Assembly: GCA_041623895.1 (NCBI GenBank)
Contig: JBFJVZ010000002.1
Span: forward strand, 1-52,943
Length of the DNA stretch: 52,943 nucleotides
DNA from: JBFJVZ01 sp041623895
Lineage (GTDB): Bacteria; Planctomycetota; Planctomycetia; Pirellulales; Pirellulaceae
Direction: 5' to 3'
In this document: piece by piece, positions 18,410 through 25,856 of the stretch
Position numbering within the stretch: the first letter of the stretch is position 1
How the letters are laid out: each line of letters opens with the position of its first letter
Position numbers and translations under genes: made by a program
Notes under the pieces: model-generated
The model's input: the letters and a program-made list of their open reading frames with translations, nothing else
The model's database searches: none
Told to the model about the DNA's origin: nothing

Positions 18410-18913
18410 GTGAATCAAGTGAACCAGCCCGTCCCCTCCATCCGAATTGGCCTCGGTTATGACTCCCACCGACTGGGCAACGGCGGGCCGCTTCGGATCG
18501 GCGGAATCGATATCCCGGGCGAAGTTCACACCATTGGCCACAGCGATGCCGATGTTTTGCTGCACGCGATCACCGACGCCTTGTTGGGAGCGGTCGCCGA
18601 ACCCGACATTGGCCGTCTGTTTCCCAACAACGATCCGGCGAACCGAGACCGGGAAAGTCGCGATTTCGTGCACGAGGCGATCAGGCGCGTCCGGCATCAC
18701 GGCATGGACGTCGTCAACTTGGATTGCGTGATCCTGGCCGAGCGACCCAAGATGGCCGCGCACATCGATTCCATGCGTGAGTTGATCGCATCTCTGCTAG
18801 ACATCGGCAGCGACCGCGTGGGCTTGAAAGCGAAAACCGGCGAGGGCATCGGCACGATCGGCAACGCCCAGGCAATTGCGGCAAGAGCTGTGGTGCTGGT
18901 GCAAAAAATCTAA
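18410..18913 (+). CDS. ispF: 2-C-methyl-D-erythritol 2,4-cyclodiphosphate synthase
   Basis: IspF makes the cyclic diphosphate intermediate of the non-mevalonate isoprenoid pathway in the cytoplasm. The product shows YDSH with zinc ligands D18 and H20, the third ligand H52 in GHSDADVLLH, the DIGRLFPNNDP segment and KAKTGEGIGTIG near the end. I chose the GTG at 18410, giving 167 residues, because the conserved IRIGLGYDSH begins ten residues later and the family is about 160 long. A second GTG at 18419 is possible. Longer starts would overlap the divergent ABC ATPase start at 18330. The 3' end overlaps the convergent LRR gene by 4 bases. The neighbouring ispD is not in the window. Confidence 0.92.
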   Translation: MNQVNQPVPSIRIGLGYDSHRLGNGGPLRIGGIDIPGEVHTIGHSDADVLLHAITDALLGAVAEPDIGRLFPNNDPANRDRESRDFVHEAIRRVRHHGMDVVNLDCVILAERPKMAAHIDSMRELIASLLDIGSDRVGLKAKTGEGIGTIGNAQAIAARAVVLVQKI

Positions 18914-20094
18914 TTCTCGAATTCGATCACCTGCAGGTCCTCACGGGACTCGGCCAGCTCGTCGATCACTTTAAAGCCGATGCTGGTGTTAGCAACATTC
19001 AATTTTTTCAAGGCTGGCAGTTTTCCCAACGCTCGAAAGCTATCGTCGGTCAGCTGCGTACCGGCGACATTCAGATCCGTCAGCTTGGTCATCTTTTGCA
19101 ACGTCGGAAGTGATTCATCGGTAATCCCGGTCGCCTTCAGATCAAGTGTTTGCAGATTAACCAAATCGCCGAAGGCTGCAAACGCTTCGTCGTCGGTTTT
19201 GGTTTCCCACAGCGACAGATAAGTCAGTCCTGTTAGTTTTCCCAGCTTGGCAATTCCTTCGGATGTGGCCAAACGGCATTCACTCATGTCCAGGTAAGTG
19301 ACCTTTGGCATCGCCGAGATCAATTCGAGTCCAGCGTCGTCTAACGACGTATCGCGAAGATTCAATCGATCCACGTTTGGCAATTTCGCGATCTTAGCAA
19401 TTCCTTCACCGGTGACATCGGTGCCACGGATTCTCAGGCGCTTCAGCCTGGTTGCCTTGGACAACCAGGCCATGCCTTCATCGTCGATCTTGGTGTAGTC
19501 CATTTGGATCTGTTCGATCGAGGGCATGGCACCAAGCACGGCGAGCGACTTATTGCTGATCGATGTACAGTAATTGACGTTGAACGACTTCAACTTCAAA
19601 TCGGCCAGCATCGCCACGCCACTGTCGGTCACCTTTGACTTTTCAAGCTGGATGTCCACCAATGATTTGATTTTCCCAAGATGCTCCAACCCCGCGTCGG
19701 AGATGTTGGTGTTGCGCAAATCGATCATGCGTAACTTGGTCAACCCGCTGAGCTTGCCCAGCCCCTGATCGCCGATGTTCGTGCGCCGCATGCGCAGCAC
19801 CGAGAGACTTGGCAGTTTGGCCAACGAATCGAGCATGGAGGCGTCGAATTCCTGGTCGGACAGATCGACTTCGGTGACCGCACCGGCACTGTTCTTCTTG
19901 ACTGTGAAGCCGGCATCGGACAGCGCGGCAACGGCGGCCGGATCATCCGCAGGCGCGGCGATTTTCTCCTGCGGTTCCTGCCCGGATTCCCGCACGGCGG
20001 GATCTGATTCGGTTGTCTTTTTCTCACAACCCGGATTGGGGAGGAGTGCGAACAGGGCCAACAGAGCGGGAATAAAGTGCGTGCGATTCATCAT
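18910..20094 (-). CDS. Leucine-rich-repeat lipoprotein
   Basis: The 394-residue protein begins with a signal ending in LLPNPGCEKK, a plausible though imperfect lipobox with Cys 23. A charged, disordered stretch follows to about residue 60. From about 60 to the end it is made of roughly 24-residue leucine-rich repeats of the GALA/internalin-like kind (LTKLRMIDLRNTNISDAGLEHL and similar), about a dozen copies. LRR proteins are protein-protein interaction surfaces; no enzyme motif is present. Membrane attachment on the periplasmic side is inferred. The gene is convergent with ispF (4-base overlap) and divergent from the Gfo/Idh gene. Two adjacent ATG codons (20094, 20091) can start it. Confidence 0.85.
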   Translation of the reverse strand: MMNRTHFIPALLALFALLPNPGCEKKTTESDPAVRESGQEPQEKIAAPADDPAAVAALSDAGFTVKKNSAGAVTEVDLSDQEFDASMLDSLAKLPSLSVLRMRRTNIGDQGLGKLSGLTKLRMIDLRNTNISDAGLEHLGKIKSLVDIQLEKSKVTDSGVAMLADLKLKSFNVNYCTSISNKSLAVLGAMPSIEQIQMDYTKIDDEGMAWLSKATRLKRLRIRGTDVTGEGIAKIAKLPNVDRLNLRDTSLDDAGLELISAMPKVTYLDMSECRLATSEGIAKLGKLTGLTYLSLWETKTDDEAFAAFGDLVNLQTLDLKATGITDESLPTLQKMTKLTDLNVAGTQLTDDSFRALGKLPALKKLNVANTSIGFKVIDELAESREDLQVIEFEN

Positions 20095-20340
20095 TTCTTT
20101 TCTGGGCTGCAGCTGACAATTCTCAGATTTCAGCCATTTAGCCTATCGGCAGAGCTTTTCATTGACAATGAATCAGGCGGTTTTCAGCCGCCTCGGAATG
20201 GCGAATCCAGACGGCGAATCGTTGTGAATGGGCCACTCGGATGCTATTTTGTGAAGTCGCCCAACGTCACAATTTGCGGTTTCCAGACCTTTGTACGTCG
20301 GCCGTCCCAATTTTGAACCCACTCCCTCTGAGGAACACAG

Positions 20341-21747
20341 ATGACAAGAAAGACAACTCGTCGAAACTTTATCGGCCAGACCGCTGCGGTCGGCGCGGGC
20401 TTTGGCGTTTGGGCCGGTACCAGCCCCAAACTCAATGCCCAAGATTCGGCTCTCCAGGGCTTGAGTGCTGCCTGCGTCGGCGTCGGCGGCAAGGGCGGCA
20501 GCGACACCAGCCATATCGCTGAGCAAGGCGTTTCGATCGTTGGCCTGTGCGACATCGACGGCGGGACATTGAACAAGAAAGGCCGTGAGTTCCCCGATGC
20601 CAAGAAGTTCACCGATTTTCGTGAGATGTTAGAGCAGTTGGGTGACAAGATTGACATCGTCACCGTCAGTACTCCGGACCACACGCACGCCGCGGCGGCC
20701 ATTCGTGCCATGCGGATGAAGAAACATGTCTACTGCCAAAAACCGCTGACCTGGTCGATCCGCGAAGCCCGGATGATGCGCGAAACCGCCGAAAAGATGG
20801 GCGTGGTCACGCAAATGGGCAATCAAGGCACCAGTGAAAACGGACTTCGCGAAGCCGTCGAAGTCATCCGCAGTGGAGCAGTCGGTGATGTCTCCGAGGT
20901 CCACATTTGGTCCAACCGTCCCGTCTGGCCTCAGGGCAAGGGTCGCCCCGATGGCGAAGATCCGATTCCGGAAGACTTGAATTGGGACGCCTGGATCGGA
21001 CCGGCTCCCATGCGACCGTTCAAGAAAGGTGTTTATCACTCCTTCAATTGGCGCGGCTGGGTCGACTTTGGCACCGGTGCACTCGGTGACATGGCCTGCC
21101 ACACGACCAACATGCCTGTGATGGCACTCAAGCTGTTTGACGCCAAAGCTGTCACGGCGGTCAAGAACCCCGGCATCTTCGAAGGCGAAACGTTTCCTGC
21201 CAGCTCGGCGCTGATGTTCGAGTTCCCCGAGCGCGAAGGCTTACCCGCTTGCAAGTTCTACTGGTACGACGGTGGTGAACTCCCCGGTGATGACCTGATC
21301 AGCCAGCTACCGGAATCATTCCAGAAGCGAATTGCCCAGCAGCGCGAAGGTGGTCGCAAGACCAGCGGTGCCGTCATCGTGGGCAGCAAAGGATTGGTCT
21401 TTTCACCCGATGATTACGGCGCGCAGTACTATCTGCTGCCCGAGCAGGACTTCACCGGATACAAACCGCCGGAGCAAACGTTACCCCGAATTCCTTTCAA
21501 AGCTGGTGGCGATCAGCGACAGAAATGGGAATTCGTCAGTACGATCAAAGGCGAGTATGAGCCCGGGACCATGTCCAACTTTGGTTATGCCGGTCGTTTG
21601 ACCGAAACGATCTTGGTCGGCAACCTGGCACTTCGCGCCGGCGAAGGAACGCGCATCGAGTGGGACGCGGAAAAACTGATGAGCCCGAACGTTCCCGAGG
21701 TCAATCAGTTCGTCCAACGAGAATACCGCTCAGGCTGGGAAATCTAA
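20341..21747 (+). CDS. Tat-exported Gfo/Idh/MocA family oxidoreductase
   Basis: The 468-residue protein has a twin-arginine signal (TRRNFIGQTAAVGAGFGVWAG), then a Rossmann fold with CVGVGGKGGSD, and the family's lysine motif as CQKPLTW (usually EKP, here QKP). The C-terminal alpha/beta domain includes MACHTTNMPVMALKL with a likely catalytic His. Such exported members act on sugars with a tightly bound NAD(P); the substrate is not readable. The ATG has a strong GAGGA site (20330-20334). It appears monocistronic, ending at a rho-independent terminator at 21776-21811. Confidence 0.9.
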   Translation: MTRKTTRRNFIGQTAAVGAGFGVWAGTSPKLNAQDSALQGLSAACVGVGGKGGSDTSHIAEQGVSIVGLCDIDGGTLNKKGREFPDAKKFTDFREMLEQLGDKIDIVTVSTPDHTHAAAAIRAMRMKKHVYCQKPLTWSIREARMMRETAEKMGVVTQMGNQGTSENGLREAVEVIRSGAVGDVSEVHIWSNRPVWPQGKGRPDGEDPIPEDLNWDAWIGPAPMRPFKKGVYHSFNWRGWVDFGTGALGDMACHTTNMPVMALKLFDAKAVTAVKNPGIFEGETFPASSALMFEFPEREGLPACKFYWYDGGELPGDDLISQLPESFQKRIAQQREGGRKTSGAVIVGSKGLVFSPDDYGAQYYLLPEQDFTGYKPPEQTLPRIPFKAGGDQRQKWEFVSTIKGEYEPGTMSNFGYAGRLTETILVGNLALRAGEGTRIEWDAEKLMSPNVPEVNQFVQREYRSGWEI

Positions 21748-21775
21748 TTCCCGCCCGATCCGATTGCATTCAAAG

Positions 21776-21811
21776 GCCGGGAGTCGCCAAGGCGGCTGCC
21801 GGCTTTTTTTT
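21776..21811 (+). terminator. Rho-independent terminator of the Gfo/Idh gene
   Basis: The arms at 21776-21788 and 21791-21803 are complementary over 13 positions with one mismatch and one G-T wobble, closing on a tight loop around the central aa. Eight T residues follow immediately (21804-21811). The stem begins 28 bases after the oxidoreductase stop, so it should end that transcript. Confidence 0.85.
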
Positions 21812-21837
21812 CTCCATCCCGACTTTTTGTGGGGCAA

Positions 21838-21945
21838 CTACTTCGCCCTTCGAGATTCCCTGTTCGATATTGGACGTTCTTCTGTTACGCGGTGAAAACC
21901 GCAGAACATCCAACAAGAAATGTCGAAGGAGAAAGTTAATCAGGC
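21838..21945. repeat. Possible dispersed planctomycete intergenic repeat
   Basis: The segment contains the strings cgagattccctgttcgatat and ggacgttcttctgttacg. On the minus strand it reads as RTSNIEQGISKGEVV-like peptide. From memory, near-identical short peptides appear as spurious hypothetical ORFs in Rhodopirellula and relatives, which suggests a dispersed repeat. Only one copy lies in this window, so the repeat status is unproven here. Confidence 0.35.
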
Positions 21946-22074
21946 CTGTTGTCCCACCACCGACCCACCAAACCATGCTAGACCCTCTTTTGCGTTGTGC
22001 AACAGCGTAAGCCGCTCCTACTAAGCAATGGATCTCGCTGTCCGCGGGGAGTCAGCACAAAAAAAGATCGCTCT

Positions 22075-22102
22075 CTGCCAAATTCCCTCTGGCGCCTATA
22101 AT
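22075..22102 (+). promoter_or_regulatory. Putative sigma-70 promoter of cysS
   Basis: A perfect TATAAT lies at 22097-22102. A CTGCCA hexamer (4 of 6 matches to TTGACA) lies at 22075-22080, with a 16-base spacer. A transcript would start near 22109, leaving a leader of about 35 bases before the cysS ATG. This is a sequence match only. Confidence 0.5.
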
Positions 22103-22143
22103 CGCGAGCTTTCCTGACTCCGTTCCTGTCTATTGAATCAACG

Positions 22144-23736
22144 ATGAGCACCGTGACAGCCGCGAAAAGCGAACAAACCGTGTCGACTGGGCAGCCCGAA
22201 ATCCGCGTCTACAACACGCTTAGCAAGCAAAAGGAACCGTTCCTGCCCCTGCGGCCACCCCAGGTCGGGATCTACCTGTGCGGCCCCACCGTGTATGCCG
22301 AAGCCCACATCGGTCACATGGTCGGACCGGTAATCTTCGACACCATCAAGCGTTACCTGAGATACAGCGGTTACGAGGTCACCTGGGTCGTCAACATCAC
22401 CGACGTGGACGACAAGCTGATCGCCAAGAGCCGCGAGCGTGGGATCCCGATGAGCCAGGTCGCCACGGAAATGACAGCTGATTACCTTTCCAACTTGAAG
22501 GAGTTGGGGGTCAACCAGATCGATCATTTGCCGCGTGCTACCGATCACATGCAGCAAATCATCAGCTTCATCCAAACGCTGGAAGATAAAGGCTACGCCT
22601 ATGCCGTCGACGGTGACGTCTTTTTTGATGTCGCCAAAGATCCCGGCTACGGCCAGCTCAGCAATCGCAGCGTCGACGCGCAGCAGGGCGAAGGCGGCGA
22701 AGCGGCCGCCAAGAAGCGTTCCGCTGGCGACTTCGCACTCTGGAAGAGCGCGAAGAAGGGTGAAATCTCCTGGGAAAGTCCTTGGGGATTTGGCCGGCCC
22801 GGCTGGCATATCGAGTGCTCGGCGATGAGTCACGAAATTCTCGGCGACACCTTCGACATTCATGGTGGCGGCTTGGATTTGATGTTCCCCCATCACGAAA
22901 ATGAACGCGCCCAAAGCAGCTGCTGCCACGGCGCACCGATGGTCAAATACTGGATGCACAATGGGCTGATGCGAGCGGGCGAGAAAGGCAAGGTCGGCGG
23001 CAAGAGCGACCGCGAACAATCTGCCGAAGATGCCGCGGCGGGCAAGATCAGCCGCAGCAAAGGCGCGGGCGGTTTGGCTGAATTGATCCGCCGCCACACC
23101 GGTGAGCGGATTCGCTTCTTCCTGCTCCGCACGCATTACCGATCCACCATCATTTACGGCGAAGATGTTTTGCAGGAAGCCGGCACATCGCTGGAAGCGT
23201 TTTATCGGTTCTTCGATCGGTTCGCCGAAATCACGGGTGACTCCTTTTACAATCTGGCAGCAGCGGCCACGCGAGCAGAAGGCAATTTTGATCCGGGCGA
23301 CGACGCCTTGCTGGCCGAGATGCATGCGATGCGAGAAAAGTTTCTCGCCGCCATGGACGATGACTTCAATAGCGGCGCGGCGATCAGCGTCTTGTTTGAC
23401 TCGCTGCGATCGCTCAACCGGCACATCGATCAGCATCAACTCGCCGCCGGCGCAGACAGCAAAGCAGCGAATGTTCAATCGTTGATCCAAGCAGCTGTGG
23501 TCATCCGAGAACTGACTTCCGTCTTGGGCTTGTTCGCCAAACAGCCACCTCGGACGGGAAGCGACGATGACGCGGCACTGCTGGACAGTGTTATCCAGTT
23601 GTTGATCGAGCTGCGCAAGGAGGCACGTGAGCGAAAGGATTACGCCACCGGTGATGCTATCCGCGATCGATTGAGCAAATTGGGTGTCGCTCTGCTGGAT
23701 AAAAAAGAAGGCACGAGTTGGGAACGCAGTTCGTGA
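22144..23736 (+). CDS. cysS: Cysteinyl-tRNA synthetase
   Basis: CysS charges tRNA-Cys with cysteine. The 530-residue class I synthetase shows YLCGPTVY with the zinc ligand C46, the HIGH motif (55-58), the further zinc ligands C225, H250 and E254 (IECSAM, FPHHENE), and the WHIECS and DIHGGGLDLMFPHHENE segments. The usual KMSKS motif is replaced by KISRS (301-305), and a roughly 22-residue Gly/Ser/Glu-rich insertion (279-300) precedes it. Otherwise the protein looks intact, slightly longer than the usual 460-500 residues, partly because of this insertion and a 20-residue N-terminal extension. The stop TGA overlaps the GTG start of ruvC, indicating translational coupling. Confidence 0.95.
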   Translation: MSTVTAAKSEQTVSTGQPEIRVYNTLSKQKEPFLPLRPPQVGIYLCGPTVYAEAHIGHMVGPVIFDTIKRYLRYSGYEVTWVVNITDVDDKLIAKSRERGIPMSQVATEMTADYLSNLKELGVNQIDHLPRATDHMQQIISFIQTLEDKGYAYAVDGDVFFDVAKDPGYGQLSNRSVDAQQGEGGEAAAKKRSAGDFALWKSAKKGEISWESPWGFGRPGWHIECSAMSHEILGDTFDIHGGGLDLMFPHHENERAQSSCCHGAPMVKYWMHNGLMRAGEKGKVGGKSDREQSAEDAAAGKISRSKGAGGLAELIRRHTGERIRFFLLRTHYRSTIIYGEDVLQEAGTSLEAFYRFFDRFAEITGDSFYNLAAAATRAEGNFDPGDDALLAEMHAMREKFLAAMDDDFNSGAAISVLFDSLRSLNRHIDQHQLAAGADSKAANVQSLIQAAVVIRELTSVLGLFAKQPPRTGSDDDAALLDSVIQLLIELRKEARERKDYATGDAIRDRLSKLGVALLDKKEGTSWERSS

Positions 23737-24251
23737 GTGCGCAAAGAGTCCTCGGCATCGACCCGGGATTGAATACCACCGGCTATGCCGTGATCGAAGT
23801 CGACGCGGCCAAACAGATTCAAATCGTGGAAGCTGGAATCATCCGCAGCCGTCCTAAAGATCCGCTGGAAACACGACTGGGAGAAATCCATCGCGGAGTC
23901 AGCGAAGTCATCGCGGCCCAAACGCCGGAATTCATGGCTCTGGAACAATTATTCTCACACTACGATCGACCCAGAACGGCGATCTTGATGGGTCACGCCC
24001 GCGGCGTGATCTGCCTGGCCGCCCAGACGGCCGGCATCCCCGTCCGCCACTTTGAACCGACCCGGGTCAAGAAAATGCTGACCGGAAACGGCCGCGCATC
24101 GAAGCACCAAATGCAGCTTGCCGTCAAATTGCAGCTCGGGCTGTCCGCCATTCCGGAGCCGTCCGACGTTGCCGACGCATTGGCGATCGCTCTCTGCGGC
24201 CACCATCTTGGCAAACAGCCGATGCTGGAGAAACTAACCCGCTCGCTGTAG
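23733..24251 (+). CDS. ruvC: Crossover junction endodeoxyribonuclease RuvC
   Basis: RuvC cuts Holliday junctions during recombination. The 172-residue product has the four catalytic acids: D10 (GIDPGLNTTGY), E71 (ALEQLF), D145 and D148 (PSDVADALAIA). I chose GTG at 23733, which overlaps the cysS stop in a GTGA arrangement and has GGA 9 bases upstream. An in-frame TTG at 23718 would give a 5-residue longer form. It is followed by ruvA after 55 bases. The family is usually 160-175 residues. Confidence 0.95.
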   Translation: MSAQRVLGIDPGLNTTGYAVIEVDAAKQIQIVEAGIIRSRPKDPLETRLGEIHRGVSEVIAAQTPEFMALEQLFSHYDRPRTAILMGHARGVICLAAQTAGIPVRHFEPTRVKKMLTGNGRASKHQMQLAVKLQLGLSAIPEPSDVADALAIALCGHHLGKQPMLEKLTRSL

Positions 24252-24261
24252 AACGAGTGTC

Positions 24262-24293
24262 GCAGCCCGGGAAAACGCTGGCGTTTTCGCTGC
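24262..24293. repeat. Hairpin in the ruvC-ruvA spacer
   Basis: The perfect arms gaaaacgc and gcgttttc (24271-24288, two-base centre) are flanked by gcagc and gctgc, with four extra bases on the left side only. The whole can fold as one bulged hairpin. It ends directly before the AGGAAA ribosome site of ruvA (24294-24299). No T-run follows, so it is more likely a translation-affecting or RNA-stabilising hairpin than a terminator. Confidence 0.5.
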
Positions 24294-24306
24294 AGGAAAC
24301 AGAACC

Positions 24307-24933
24307 ATGATCATCACCATTTCCGGCAAACTTGTCCGCGTCGGCGAAGCGTCCGTGACGATCGAAGCGGCGCCGTTTGAATACGAAGTTTTGGTGGCCG
24401 ACTTCACGCGGCGGCAATTGCAAAGTCGAACGGGCGATCAGATTCGTCTGCACACGCTTGACTACATCGAAGGCAACGCAGCTCAAGGAGGCCGCTTGAC
24501 TCCCCGTTTAATCGGGTTCATGACCGAACCGGAACGTCAGTTCTTTGACTTGTTCTGCAGTGTCGATGGCGTGGGCGTCAAAAAAGCGCTGCGTGCCATG
24601 GTCAAGCCGGTGAAAGAACTGGCGGTGCTGATCGAACATCAAGATACCAAAGGTTTGTCCGCCTTACCGGGAATCGGGCCAGCCACCAGCGAAAGAGTCA
24701 TCGCCAAGCTGCGCCGCAAAATGCCGCGATTCGCCCTGATCGTGCAGCAAGGCGCGGTTGGTGATGCGGACGACGTGGGCTCACAAGTCGTCAATGAAAC
24801 GTTTGACGCGTTGATCACGCTTGGGCACAGCGAATCCGATGCAAGGCGGTTAATCGATGAAGCCGTTGCAACCGGTAAAAAATTCAAAGATACCGAATCG
24901 CTGCTGACGGCGATTTATCAACGCGCGAGCTGA
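24307..24933 (+). CDS. ruvA: Holliday junction branch migration protein RuvA
   Basis: RuvA binds Holliday junctions and loads the RuvB motor. The 208-residue product has an N-terminal OB fold (MIITISGKLVRVGE... VADFTRR), two helix-hairpin-helix motifs (DLFCSVDGVGVKKALRAM and LSALPGIGPATSERVIAKL) and a C-terminal three-helix domain (ALITLGHSESDARRLIDEAV...) that contacts RuvB. It has an AGGAAA site 7 bases upstream of the ATG. ruvB is not next to it: the following gene is a thioredoxin-fold protein after a 168-base gap. Co-transcription with cysS-ruvC is likely. Confidence 0.95.
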   Translation: MIITISGKLVRVGEASVTIEAAPFEYEVLVADFTRRQLQSRTGDQIRLHTLDYIEGNAAQGGRLTPRLIGFMTEPERQFFDLFCSVDGVGVKKALRAMVKPVKELAVLIEHQDTKGLSALPGIGPATSERVIAKLRRKMPRFALIVQQGAVGDADDVGSQVVNETFDALITLGHSESDARRLIDEAVATGKKFKDTESLLTAIYQRAS

Positions 24934-25091
24934 TTGGACACTATTCTTCTGACGCGGTGGCGGATGCTTCTTGGCGGTGTTCATTACGCCAATGGACGGT
25001 TATGCACTAACCCCATCGTTTCACTGGTGGGGAGTCGGTAACATCGCCCGCGCCTGGTCATTAGGCAGGAACAAACTTTTCAAACCACTAT

Positions 25092-25096
25092 GGAGG
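25092..25096 (+). promoter_or_regulatory. Ribosome binding site deciding a GTG start
   Basis: GGAGG lies 5 bases before GTG 25102. The in-frame ATG at 25090 overlaps the GGAGG itself, so the GTG is the better start of the thioredoxin-fold gene. Confidence 0.7.
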
Positions 25097-25101
25097 TTGC
25101 C

Positions 25102-25608
25102 GTGAATCGAATCATGGTTTTTGCTGGAATTCGGTCTGGAATTCGGTCTTGGGCTGCCCTGGGATTCGCAGCGATTGTCTTATTCAGCGTCACACAGCGC
25201 GCCAGCGCAGAACCGAATTACGTAGCCGCTAGCGGACAGAACTCATCCAGGATCGATTGGCACACCGATTTGCGATCCGGCTGGTCAGATGCCCGGCGTC
25301 GCAACTTGCCGATGGTCATCTTCATCACCAGCGGCCGATGCCATTACTGCGATGCCATGCGGCGCGATACCTGGCGGAACGATTCGATTCGACGGCGGAT
25401 CGCGGGCCGTTTCGTGGCCATCGAATTGACGCCGGAGCGAAACGCAAGAACGCTGTCTAAAATCCACGTTCCGGCGTATCCGATGACATTGCTGGGAATC
25501 CCTGCCGGCAAGGTTATTGCTCACCGAATCGGCTATCAGCCGCCCAATGCGATGCTGGCGCTGCTTGCTGAGGCCAACTCTCAGCCGCAACGGGCTCCGC
25601 AAAGGTAG
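25102..25608 (+). CDS. Exported thioredoxin-fold protein
   Basis: The 168-residue protein starts at GTG 25102. It has an N-terminal signal (hydrophobic about 16-30, RASA-E), then a thioredoxin-like domain of the DUF255/thioredoxin_7 type. The FITSGRCHYCDAM segment carries the redox pair C80-HY-C83, and VPAYPMTLL provides the cis-proline loop. Such proteins reduce or shuffle disulfides in the periplasm, but the partner is unknown. The motif CHYC is unlike the CGPC of thioredoxin itself. It stands alone between ruvA and the pyrophosphatase gene. Confidence 0.82.
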   Translation: MNRIMVFAGIRSGIRSWAALGFAAIVLFSVTQRASAEPNYVAASGQNSSRIDWHTDLRSGWSDARRRNLPMVIFITSGRCHYCDAMRRDTWRNDSIRRRIAGRFVAIELTPERNARTLSKIHVPAYPMTLLGIPAGKVIAHRIGYQPPNAMLALLAEANSQPQRAPQR

Positions 25609-25856
25609 CCTTGAAATCGGGTCGTGCCCGCCGATTCCCGCCAAAACTGTGACAGAACCGCGCAGCCTGCCATTGCTTCCTGCAGTGGCGAGTTCTTTTT
25701 TGCATTGTCACTGCTCCAGGGTGCCGACTCGATATTCCGTTTCTGGGAAATTCTCCCATAATGTTGGCCCTCAGACCTGCCCTGCTTCTTGTTTAACCGT
25801 AGCGGCGACCGCGCATTCCGCTCGGTTGCCGATCGTGTAACGAAGGAACACACACC

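Larger units (their letters stand above)
21748..22143. other. Intergenic region with terminator, possible dispersed repeat and cysS promoter
   Basis: These 396 bases hold no gene that I support. From left to right they contain the terminator of the Gfo/Idh gene, an A+T-richer stretch (about 21838-21945) whose translated form resembles spurious ORFs often annotated in planctomycete intergenic DNA, and a plausible cysS promoter near 22075-22102. Confidence 0.6.

Noticed and set aside
22138..23490. A 450-codon minus-strand open frame antisense to cysS
   Set aside because: It mirrors the well-conserved cysS gene in full; its own translation has no recognisable motif. It is a shadow of a GC-rich gene.
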